Below, piece by piece: positions 48,824-56,101 of a stretch of 64,000 nt of DNA (its first letter is position 1; every line of letters begins with the position of its first letter). The notes under the pieces were generated by a model that saw only the letters and a program-made list of their open reading frames with translations, was not told the DNA's origin and did not search any database. The position numbers and the translations under genes were made by a program. This DNA comes from Paenalcaligenes faecalis (GTDB taxonomy: Bacteria; Pseudomonadota; Gammaproteobacteria; Burkholderiales; Burkholderiaceae_B), in assembly GCF_027557445.1 (NCBI RefSeq), contig NZ_CP106841.1, positions 2,280,001 to 2,344,000 of the forward strand. The letters are read 5' to 3'.

Positions 48824-49643
48824 ACTCAAGCTCCATTTTCTCTTTTAAGAGTTTAATAGCGGCTGTTCTCTCACGAGCCTGGCCAATCCTAATAGAATCC
48901 ACCAAAGCTAGAAGCGCATACAAATGCTCATCTTGTCTGACTGCTTTTGGAACTGTCTTATAAATCGGCTCAAGTGATACCCCTTTAGTTCTGCCTCTTA
49001 CATCAGGCCACACAAAAGGCAACTCCCCCCCAGACAATATCGAATCAGCTAATACTGGCGCAGCCGACGCCGTGGAAATTCCTCTTGTTATTTGGCCTCG
49101 CTCCGCAGGAAAAACATAGCGCAACCCGTATACCACAAACTCGTATAAGGCTGTCATATTTACTCTTGGCACGTTAAATACAATGTCGGGATAGGCAAGC
49201 CCACTCTGATAGCAACGAGATAAAGAAACGCTAACCTGAGTTCGACTGATACCTGTCGAAGTCTCCAATGAACGAACTGAGTACTCCCCATGAATCCACC
49301 ATTTCTCACCATTTTCAAACCGTCTTATCTGGTGTATCTCCGTTGCATACTGGCTCAGCGCTTTTCTCTCCCCTAACGATAGACCTTTCCTTAGATCTCT
49401 TTCCCACTTCCACCTTAACCCCTCATCTTTCATAGTAAAAGCAACATTTTTGTCTAAGGTTTCTTCTTCTGACGGCAAATCCAAATCCCAATCCCTCCAT
49501 CCACCATCCAAAAAAGAAACGGGCTCATGCTCTAAGGAGAAGAGTTCAAAAGCTAACTCTTCGTCAGCCATATTGTCGAACTTCTTTTCTTTTAAATTTA
49601 GAACTACTAGCTTAAACAACAAAAGAATGTCTTGACTTTTCAT
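48813..49643 (-). CDS. HTH regulator of the nucleotidyltransferase cassette, with an insertion
   Basis: 276 residues from ATG 49643 (GGGGAG 5 bp upstream). It begins KSQDILLLFKLVVLNLK, and a helix-turn-helix appears at about 118-150 (IHGEYSVRSLETSTGISRTQVSVSLSRCYQSGLAY); then LYEFVVYGLRYVFPAERGQITRGISTASAAP and VPKAVRQDEHLYALLALVDSIRIGQARERTAA, which I recognise from a widespread family paired with nucleotidyltransferases. About 85 extra residues separate the first helix from the HTH. Probable repressor or antitoxin of the cassette. Confidence 0.68.
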   Translation of the reverse strand: MKSQDILLLFKLVVLNLKEKKFDNMADEELAFELFSLEHEPVSFLDGGWRDWDLDLPSEEETLDKNVAFTMKDEGLRWKWERDLRKGLSLGERKALSQYATEIHQIRRFENGEKWWIHGEYSVRSLETSTGISRTQVSVSLSRCYQSGLAYPDIVFNVPRVNMTALYEFVVYGLRYVFPAERGQITRGISTASAAPVLADSILSGGELPFVWPDVRGRTKGVSLEPIYKTVPKAVRQDEHLYALLALVDSIRIGQARERTAAIKLLKEKMELEYDR

Positions 49644-49661
49644 AACCACTCCCCATTAGTA

Positions 49662-49685
49662 GTCCCAAGTCCCGGGACACAGGAC
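49662..49685. promoter_or_regulatory. candidate operator in front of the HTH-nucleotidyltransferase cassette
   Basis: Interrupted 24-bp palindrome GTCC-CAA-GTCCCGGGAC-ACA-GGAC, 18 bp before the HTH start codon. The core GTCCCGGGAC is perfect. A natural autorepression site for the adjacent regulator (inference). The spacer 49644-50029 otherwise holds only a terminator. Confidence 0.5.
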
Positions 49686-49888
49686 AAGACTATTGAGGAA
49701 AAGAGAGTGCGTCAAATAGTATTAAGCTATTGATATATAAAATCGATAGTATTTAAAAATGACTTGCGCAATCAACCACCCCTAATGGATAAATTTAATT
49801 TAACTTCACTTCAAAGACAAAGATATTGTGCAAACTAATTATTCAAACCTCTTTGTCTGTCAATAGCTACTATATTCTTGAAAGAGAC

Positions 49889-49925
49889 TAAAAAAGCCCC
49901 CAATCCATAAAACTGGGGGCTTTTT
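49889..49925. terminator. bidirectional Rho-independent terminator
   Basis: AGCCCCCA and TGGGGGCT arms flanked by A and T runs. On the minus strand it ends transcripts coming from the integrase and IS3 orfA before the cassette promoter. Confidence 0.8.
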
Positions 49926-50029
49926 CCCGATGAACGGGTGCTTATGTAGTGGCTTGAATCAGAGGTCATCGACAAGCTATAAACTAATATTATTTAACTG
50001 TTAACATTGGGTCAAATAGCAGCCATACC

Positions 50030-50320
50030 TCATTCATCTTTATGATGCATAAAGCTACTTCTTTTCTCAGTAGCCTCACGCTCCATTTCCGCTCTCAAGC
50101 ATGCTTCTACGTACATTTTCCTAAGAAGCTTATTTTCAATTTCAAGCTCTTTGAGACGAGTCACAGCTGAAATATTTATATCACTATATTTAGTGCGCCA
50201 CCCGTAAAATGAAGCGCTACTCATCCCATGTTCACGGCATAACTCAGCTACAGACATGCCATCCTCAGCTTGCTTTAAAATCGACATAATTTGGCTCTCT
50301 GTATACCTTGTTTTTTTCAT
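50030..50320 (-). CDS. orphan IS3-family transposase OrfA
   Basis: 96 residues matching the helix-turn-helix OrfA of the IS3 family (IS407-like): KKTRYTESQIMSILKQAEDGMSVAELCREHGMSSASFYGWRTKY, then a leucine-zipper helix ELEIENKLLRKMYVE. The last 20 residues depart from the family and no orfB (DDE transposase) follows; inverted terminal repeats were not seen. It lies 29 bp after the integrase on the same strand, so it is either an IS relic or a retained DNA-binding protein. Confidence 0.75.
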   Translation of the reverse strand: MKKTRYTESQIMSILKQAEDGMSVAELCREHGMSSASFYGWRTKYSDINISAVTRLKELEIENKLLRKMYVEACLRAEMEREATEKRSSFMHHKDE

Positions 50321-50349
50321 TACTCATCCTCTTTTATAAAAAACAGTCT

Positions 50350-51675
50350 CTACATAACTACGCTATCGTGAGCTGACTCTGCTAACGGCTGACGAGTAAC
50401 CAATGTCTTTTCGATCGGATAATCCAACTCAGCTTGCTCAATGATCCATCGTTCAAAACGAATATGATGTCTGCGTAAAATATCAACGGATCTGAATTTA
50501 TAATATTTTTCTGCTGTCGCACTAGGTTTATGCCCCATGATCTGTGCAACAACCCCCTGTGGCAAATCAACCCAATCGCTTAGCGTCGCAAAAGAACGTC
50601 GTAACCCTTGCAAAGTAATTTTAGGTAATCCAATTTTCTCGCAAAGAGCGTCATGCGTAATATTTGGCGAGACAAGCTTTCCAGAAGCACTACGTTCGCT
50701 ATAAAACACCCAGTCACTACCACGAGGGAGCCCTTTGAGTAACATAGCCACATACGGTGTTAAGGGAATTTCGCGCATATCCTCCACTTTGTCACGAAGA
50801 CATATTTTCTGCCAACGAAAATCCACATCCTCCCAAATCAACGACGCTAGTTCGTTTCGTCTTGCTCCAGTCAGAAGTAAGATCTGTAGATATGAACTCA
50901 CTACTGTATTTGGCAGTTGCAACACCTCTTTAAACCAAGAAGTGAGCTGCCCTTTTTCCAACAGAGTTGTTTTCCTTTCTGGCTTGCCAAGCACATCTCT
51001 AAGACGACCTGAGCTTGCAGCATTTACGTGAACAATATCTCGATACTTTGGCTCTGATGCACACCAACGTAAAAAAGCTTTTAAAACTCTAACTCCAAGC
51101 CGTGTTCTGCCAGCTCTAGACTGTGCTTCCAGCTTAGCCCATTCCAATACTTGGTCATCATTAAGATCTTTTAACTTCATACCCATTAGGGAGAAGAGTG
51201 GGCCAGCTATTGTGTATTTTTCTTTAGAGCGCGAACGTCTTTCACCACCTGCTTGGGCTAAGCTCAGGTGATCTCTTAATTGAAGTTCACTCCAATGTGG
51301 AGTGCGCTGTTTTATGTAATCCTTCCACACTTCCGCAACGACTAGTTGATTAGCTCTTTCTAACTGTTCAATTAAAAGCTCTTGCTCTCTTTTTTGCTGT
51401 CGTACTTTCCTCGGATCAATATCGTCATCGAGCATGCACTGCAAACTACGTGCTTTCTCTTGGGCTTGAGCGACTGTCCAATCGGTTACGCTACCGATTG
51501 TGATGCGAATTGCTTTGCCACGAAATCGACTTTGGAAAATAAATGACTTTTTACCGCCAGCACTGACTCGCACAGCCAAATGCCGGGGGTCTTCTGCCCA
51601 ATAGAATTCCTGAGTTTTTTCCAGTGGCAAGGGAAATTTCTCTATTCGATCTTTTGTAAAACGAATTCGCGTCAT
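50350..51675 (-). CDS. int: tyrosine-type site-specific integrase of the island
   Basis: 441 residues from ATG 51675. An N-terminal arm-binding DUF4102-like domain (RDIRKF-type start, HLAVRVSAGGKKSFIFQSRF), a SAM-like core-binding domain, and a catalytic domain with LLTGARRNELASL (Arg I), LQGLRRSFATLSDW (Arg II) and MGHKPSATAEKYYK (His and nucleophile Tyr). The first position of the HxxR box appears to be Gln. It lies next to the right repeat, as in tRNA-targeting islands, and most likely catalyses integration at tRNA-Phe. Confidence 0.88.
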   Translation of the reverse strand: MTRIRFTKDRIEKFPLPLEKTQEFYWAEDPRHLAVRVSAGGKKSFIFQSRFRGKAIRITIGSVTDWTVAQAQEKARSLQCMLDDDIDPRKVRQQKREQELLIEQLERANQLVVAEVWKDYIKQRTPHWSELQLRDHLSLAQAGGERRSRSKEKYTIAGPLFSLMGMKLKDLNDDQVLEWAKLEAQSRAGRTRLGVRVLKAFLRWCASEPKYRDIVHVNAASSGRLRDVLGKPERKTTLLEKGQLTSWFKEVLQLPNTVVSSYLQILLLTGARRNELASLIWEDVDFRWQKICLRDKVEDMREIPLTPYVAMLLKGLPRGSDWVFYSERSASGKLVSPNITHDALCEKIGLPKITLQGLRRSFATLSDWVDLPQGVVAQIMGHKPSATAEKYYKFRSVDILRRHHIRFERWIIEQAELDYPIEKTLVTRQPLAESAHDSVVM

Positions 51676-51840
51676 TATTTTAAATCTCATTCTGTAAGCA
51701 CGTTTGTAAGCGAGTAACGTCAACATACACGAACAAAATTTAATTATCAAACTCGACTATTTTAAAAAAATATCTTTAAAATCAAGAGCTTAATTGAAAA
51801 ATATCAACCTACCTCAACCTCATTCAACCTAGCTTAGAAC

Positions 51841-51912
51841 GGATTGAAAATCCTTGTGTCGGTGGTTCGATTCCGCCCAAGGCCACCAAAGAATTCAAGC
51901 ACTTAGCCCAGT
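51841..51912 (+). repeat. attachment-site repeat 2 (junction of the two islands)
   Basis: 72-bp direct copy of 34176-34247. The acceptor-stem half is preserved but the 5' half of the tRNA is missing, so it is not a functional gene. The adjoining hairpin at 51905-51930 has an altered loop. The spacer 51676-51840 and 51956-52212 show no supported gene; a 70-codon open frame at 51978-52190 has no recognisable features. Confidence 0.92.
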
Positions 51913-51934
51913 CAAACGACTGGGCTTTTTGCTT

Positions 51935-51955
51935 TTTCTGGCAGATTTCTGGCAG
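51935..51955 (+). repeat. 21-bp flanking repeat (copy A)
   Basis: Starts TTTCTGGCAGATT and is itself a doubled CTGGCAG motif; an exact copy is at 54018-54038. The two copies flank hipBA just inside the attachment repeats and may be integrase arm sites left from a lost element. Confidence 0.65.
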
Positions 51956-52212
51956 CCTTTTTAAATCTCCATTTCGGATGGCTTACGGCTTAACTCCTTT
52001 TGATGGAGGTCAGAGCGTCAAAAATGGCTTGAAAACCGCCCTGATAAATTTCTTATCAAAAAAAGGTGAAAAACGGGCAGGGAGACGTCGTATGTCCACT
52101 ACCATTACCTATCTACAGCTACTCGGGAATCAAGAGATTCAAGTTCAACTTGGGAATCTGAGTAAAACCCCTCGTAGCGGCAGTCCATAGGTGGGGAAGC
52201 TGCTCCCTATGG

Positions 52213-53562
52213 CTAACCGGTTAATTTATTGGCTGCTAGCTGTAGTCCGTTGAGGATGCTGTCAGCTACATGTTCAGGAAACCTCTTGGGTAGCAGTGCC
52301 CGAACTGCACGCACGACTTCCGGGGTCTTCGCCACCAAATCGTCAAGAACCGCCTCCGCTCCGCGGCCATCCGGCGCCACAACGCCATGCTCAGCCCCCA
52401 CAGCAAGCCAATGCCGACGCAAGATGTCTCGCATGACCCAGTGCGGGTTCTTTGAGCGCACCGCCATAGCCAGCTTCGCCTTAAACGGGGATAATTGATT
52501 AGCGCCTTTACCTATGACCGGGTACGCCGAAAGCACGTCGTACAACGGGGTAAGCTCGTATGTTCCTTCGGGGCGTAGGAAAATACTGAAGTTCTTTGCA
52601 TGGCCATCGGTGGCGCTAAGCATCCAGAATAGGACTTGGGCCTGGAAGAAAGTTCGCCGGTCACGGTCAGGGTCTCTGGACGTGGCCAACAGTTTCATGA
52701 TGGTACGCACTCCAGGCCCTCCGTCGGACTCGTACTTCAGGTAGGGAGGGGTTCCTGTTGCCTGGCACATGTCTTCCTGAGGTATACGGAGAAGCCATCT
52801 CTTGCCTTCTTCGTTTTCCCACCACATACGGTCGAATCGCTCGACGGCAAGCACCTTCATATCCTCGAACTCAAGGATCTGCGTGGATGCCACCGGTAGG
52901 CCGTAAGCGTGCAGAATTTTGGAGCATAGCCATTCGTTTTCGACTGAGTCGCTCATGTCGAACCTGAGGTTGCCGACTAGTCCCAGCGGTAGTTTGAAGA
53001 TATGCGTAGTTGGTGTCGCGCCATGAGGTAGACACCACTGTCCATTGAGCCATGACAAAGCTGTTTTTTCCTGCGCACCTGCGATGGAAATCCGAAAGTC
53101 AACATCATCACTGCCTTGAATTAACGATACCGACGCTAGGGTGTTTCGCAACACTTGGGCCACCTCGGCATCAGTCAATGGCGTTGCGCTCACTTCTTGA
53201 ACACCCTCGGGTGGAACATTATCAGGGAGTATCTGCAGCGCCCCCACGCAATCCCGTCCAATCTCGGCCAGCAGCGCGAATGCCCCGGTCGAGCTGGCCT
53301 GAAACCGGCGCGCGACACGTTTTAGGATGTCCTCACTGTCTGGAAGCAGGTTCTCGAAGTAGGTACGGACGGCATCGCCTCGATGCGGCGGGTTGCCTGG
53401 CGTAAATGGTAGAGAGAGGGACAGCGGCCTGCCATGCTCGGAGACGACCCAGCCTTCGTCGTACTGCAATATATCGCCAGTATAGGGCCGTACGCTCCAT
53501 GTACCGACGAAATAGCCATTCATCCAGAGATATAGAGTCTGTGTGTGAGAGCGTCGACCCAT
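52213..53562 (-). CDS. hipA: HipA-family serine/threonine kinase toxin
   Basis: 449 residues. N-terminal subdomain (LPFTPGNPPHRGDAVRTYFENLLPD), phosphate-binding loop region FRISIAGAQEKTAL, catalytic segment FWMLSATDGHAKNFSIF (HxDxxxxN-like, with the Asp and Asn), and metal-ligand LTPLYDVLSAYP. HipA phosphorylates glutamyl-tRNA synthetase and induces dormancy. Full length and apparently intact, 3 bp after hipB; noticeably GC-rich codons compared with neighbours. Confidence 0.92.
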   Translation of the reverse strand: MGRRSHTQTLYLWMNGYFVGTWSVRPYTGDILQYDEGWVVSEHGRPLSLSLPFTPGNPPHRGDAVRTYFENLLPDSEDILKRVARRFQASSTGAFALLAEIGRDCVGALQILPDNVPPEGVQEVSATPLTDAEVAQVLRNTLASVSLIQGSDDVDFRISIAGAQEKTALSWLNGQWCLPHGATPTTHIFKLPLGLVGNLRFDMSDSVENEWLCSKILHAYGLPVASTQILEFEDMKVLAVERFDRMWWENEEGKRWLLRIPQEDMCQATGTPPYLKYESDGGPGVRTIMKLLATSRDPDRDRRTFFQAQVLFWMLSATDGHAKNFSIFLRPEGTYELTPLYDVLSAYPVIGKGANQLSPFKAKLAMAVRSKNPHWVMRDILRRHWLAVGAEHGVVAPDGRGAEAVLDDLVAKTPEVVRAVRALLPKRFPEHVADSILNGLQLAANKLTG

Positions 53563-53565
53563 AGC

Positions 53566-53826
53566 TCACCAACCCGAACCGGTTGACGGTTTTGGTGAGG
53601 GTGCATCGCTATTCTGACGCAGCACCAGTTCTACACCCAAAATACTCAGCAGCTCCAAAAGGCGCTCAGCACTGACTTTTTTTGCGTTGCGTTCCAAGGC
53701 AGAGAGCGTCTGTTGCGTGACACCTAGGCGCATTGCCACATCAGTCTGGGTCAGGTTAGCCTGCTTGCGAAAAGCTTGGAGCATTAGCGGAAGCTGGTCC
53801 GCGGTGCGAATAGTGAAGTCCGTCAT
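53566..53826 (-). CDS. hipB: HipB-like HTH antitoxin
   Basis: 86 residues from ATG 53826 (MTDFTIRTADQLPLMLQAF). Cro/C1-type helix-turn-helix (LTQTDVAMRLGVTQQTLSALERN), the normal HipB fold, which binds HipA and represses the operon. First gene of hipBA. Operator-like repeats lie upstream. Confidence 0.9.
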   Translation of the reverse strand: MTDFTIRTADQLPLMLQAFRKQANLTQTDVAMRLGVTQQTLSALERNAKKVSAERLLELLSILGVELVLRQNSDAPSPKPSTGSGW

Positions 53827-53856
53827 ACAAATCTCATACTGTATTTTCAATTTACA

Positions 53857-53912
53857 TACAATAGCTTGTAAAATCAAAATACGCAATATAGTTTGTATAA
53901 TAGAATTACAAA
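53857..53912. promoter_or_regulatory. candidate hipBA operators
   Basis: TACAA-n4-TTGTA at 53857-53870 and TTTGTA-n9-TACAAA at 53892-53912, both in the AT-rich region before hipB. Two such sites fit cooperative HipB binding. The interval 53827-54143 shows no other gene. Confidence 0.45.
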
Positions 53913-54017
53913 TCTTATGCTGTACGAAAGCCTTTATGAATCAATGGATGCTCTGACCAACTCTTCTCACGACCAACATATTCCGAGTGGCGCTGATATA
54001 CTTCTGTTGTGACTTAC

Positions 54018-54038
54018 TTTCTGGCAGATTTCTGGCAG
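54018..54038 (+). repeat. 21-bp flanking repeat (copy B)
   Basis: Exact direct copy of 51935-51955, on the far side of hipBA and about 100 bp before attachment repeat 3. Confidence 0.65.
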
Positions 54039-54143
54039 AGCTATAGTAAAACCAATGCGGTCGACTTCGGACCGCTTCGGCTAACCTTTTGATTTAACTG
54101 GCTTTTGCGGTAGGCTTTAGTATCAAAAAACTCCAGAAGGCCT

Positions 54144-54231
54144 TTGAAAATCCTTGTGTCGGTGGTTCGATTCCGCCCAAGGCCACCAAAGAATTCAAGC
54201 ACTTAGCCCAGTTTTTTAGCTGGGCTTTTTG
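54144..54231 (+). repeat. attachment-site repeat 3 (outer right end)
   Basis: 88-bp copy of 34179-34266, including the tRNA-Phe 3' end and the same terminator loop as the intact gene. Interpreted as attR of the whole stack. The sequence that follows resembles the left end of the first island (GTACCAAATAAAAGCAAGTA against GTCCGAAATAAATGTAAGTA), so a further related element once lay beyond. Confidence 0.9.
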
Positions 54232-54368
54232 TCGTACCAAATAAAAGCAAGTAAAAAAGGTAGCTGCGAACACATAAGACCCAACTTAATTGCTTCAGTA
54301 GATCAATCAAACAACGGTCAAACAAATTTCTTATGTCACTAACACTCATTTATAGCGAGGCAAGAGCC

Positions 54369-54784
54369 TGCATGAATAGGCAGCCGAATCAAAAAATAAC
54401 TCCGCTCTTCATCCGTCTCAAACACTGGCATAGGCGAGCCATTGCTCTGCATTACACGTAAGATCTTTGGCAAACCCGTAGAGCGCCCTTCGGTTAAATC
54501 TAATTCTTTTAAAAACTCACCAATACGAATCTCAATGGGCTCACGTATTTCATACGAACGGTGATAGACCGCGTTAACCACCGCTTCCTCAATAGCCGCA
54601 TAAGGAAAATTCCAGAATCGCTCCGCCTCGGCTCGGTCCGGATGCTTGACCACCGCCTCTTTTAAATACTGCGCTTTAATAAAGCTGAGGGCTTGGCGAG
54701 TAATGTGTGCTAAGGGTCCCTTAAACTCTTTTTCCTCAAAGCGATCTCCAGCTGCACCATCAGGGAAATACACCACATCAATCT
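54369..54784 (-). pseudogene. decayed copy of the AlbA/Schlafen ATPase gene
   Basis: Closely matches 41690-42210, the ATPase part of the intact gene at 41397-42941. It lacks both ends, and an internal 37-codon piece is missing exactly between direct repeats CAATGCG (intact gene 41840-41846 and 41951-41957), so a replication-slippage deletion is likely. It keeps an open frame of about 145 codons but cannot be functional. Confidence 0.8.
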
Positions 54785-54803
54785 GCTCTTCTTGATAGTC
54801 TAG

Positions 54804-54843
54804 CTAACTTCCAAACCACAAGCGTGTCGCCTTTTATCAAAGA
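54804..54843 (-). pseudogene. relic of a resolvase gene
   Basis: About 40 bp with few differences from 46954-46993 inside the intact resolvase. It stands in the same order and orientation relative to the ATPase relic as in the intact island, with hsdS-hsdM deleted between. Confidence 0.6.
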
Positions 54844-54964
54844 CTACAAATAAATGGAGTTTTATTCGCCAATACTAGCTAATCTTTATGTTCCTTGTTT
54901 AGGCTAAACTGGTATGTACGTGTTATATCAAGCCTTGTACTCTTAATTTTCGGTTAGCATTTTC

Positions 54965-56086
54965 ATGGTTGAACATATCAAATCCCGTTACGTTAGCTCT
55001 GTTTATGACACACTCTCAAGCCGATATCACTCAAAAGATTTCACCTTGGCGCGCAGTGAATATTTGCGTACACGCATCATAACTATTAGCGTAATCTTTG
55101 CTGTACTAACACCTATCTGGGCCTTGTTCGATTGGTTCTTACTACCGAAAGAGTCATGGGCTGTCGTATTTCCTGCACGACTAGCTATGTTCTTAGGCTT
55201 TCTACTCACTTTATATATCTGCCATCTCTCCCGCCACACATCAACCAAAGCGAGTTTGCTTCTAAGCGGTATCACACTGGCATTACCCGGGCTTTTTTAT
55301 GCCGCTGTACTGATGAGCCTTGCCTCAAGTGTGCCCCACTCTTTGATTGGCTATAGTTTCATCCCTTTTTTACTGGTTGTCACCCTAGCCGTTTTCCCCT
55401 TTACGCTCATTGAGTCTTTTATATTGGGAATGGGACTATTAGTTTTACAGTTCTTTGCCGGATATATTATGGGACAGCCGCTTTCCTCTCAGCACTTGCA
55501 AGACCTTTGGCTTTTAGCGGCTCTACTATTCATCGTGCTAAGTACCAATCATTTTCATCTGAGCTTATTGCTACGGCTGTATAGACAAGCAACCCATGAC
55601 CCTTTGACTGGTTTATTAAATCGAATCGCGCTAGAACGCCATACAGAGCATTTAAAAACACTCTCTCTACGTCCTCCTAACACAATCATTATGCTAATGG
55701 ACTTAGACCACTTCAAAAAAATTAATGATACCTATGGGCATTCGGTAGGGGATGAGGTATTACGATTATTTTCTAGCTTGCTGAAGGCTGAAATGAAAAA
55801 AGACCAAATTACCTGTCGATATGGGGGAGAGGAATTCTTGATTATCAGCTCTTATTCTACTAAAGAGCAAATGATTAACTATGCAGAACGCATCAGGCAA
55901 CTAACCCAAGAACTACAACCTAAAGAAGTCAACGGAGATGCCCCTAAGATCTCTGTCAGCATAGGGTTGAGTATGCTGAGACCAAATGAAAGCATTCAAT
56001 CTGCCATACAGCGGGCAGATGAACGCCTTTATAGGGGAAAACGCACAGGTCGTAATCGAGTGGTAGCTGAGGAAATAGAGGCTTAA
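54965..56086 (+). CDS. membrane-anchored diguanylate cyclase
   Basis: 373 residues. About six hydrophobic helices (roughly 30-215), then a GGDEF domain with the active-site motif GGEEF in CRYGGEEFLIIS and the metal Asp in LMDLDHFKKINDTYGHSVGDE. It should make cyclic di-GMP from GTP. A degenerate RxxD inhibitory site was not identified. The gene is the first core gene after the islands. Confidence 0.88.
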   Translation: MVEHIKSRYVSSVYDTLSSRYHSKDFTLARSEYLRTRIITISVIFAVLTPIWALFDWFLLPKESWAVVFPARLAMFLGFLLTLYICHLSRHTSTKASLLLSGITLALPGLFYAAVLMSLASSVPHSLIGYSFIPFLLVVTLAVFPFTLIESFILGMGLLVLQFFAGYIMGQPLSSQHLQDLWLLAALLFIVLSTNHFHLSLLLRLYRQATHDPLTGLLNRIALERHTEHLKTLSLRPPNTIIMLMDLDHFKKINDTYGHSVGDEVLRLFSSLLKAEMKKDQITCRYGGEEFLIISSYSTKEQMINYAERIRQLTQELQPKEVNGDAPKISVSIGLSMLRPNESIQSAIQRADERLYRGKRTGRNRVVAEEIEA

Positions 56087-56101
56087 TAAAGCACAAGCCT
56101 C

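Larger units (their letters stand above)
51913..54231 (+). mobile_element. hipBA cassette between attachment repeats 2 and 3
   Basis: About 2.3 kb between copies of the tRNA-Phe 3' end, carrying only hipA and hipB. No integrase lies inside, so its mobility would depend on the neighbouring island integrase or on a lost one. The hipA sequence uses G+C-rich third positions (for example GCC, GGC, CGC) unlike the neighbouring island genes, suggesting a different donor. Confidence 0.7.

Noticed and set aside
49889-49925. Small RNA between the cassette and orfA
   Set aside because: The hairpin is explained as a terminator; no separate promoter was identified.
50030-50320. Complete insertion sequence
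   Set aside because: Only OrfA is present; no orfB frame nor inverted repeats could be found on either side.
51978-52190. 70-codon open frame between attachment repeat 2 and hipA
   Set aside because: No recognisable domain, no clear ribosome binding site and a composition like non-coding spacer; not listed as a gene.
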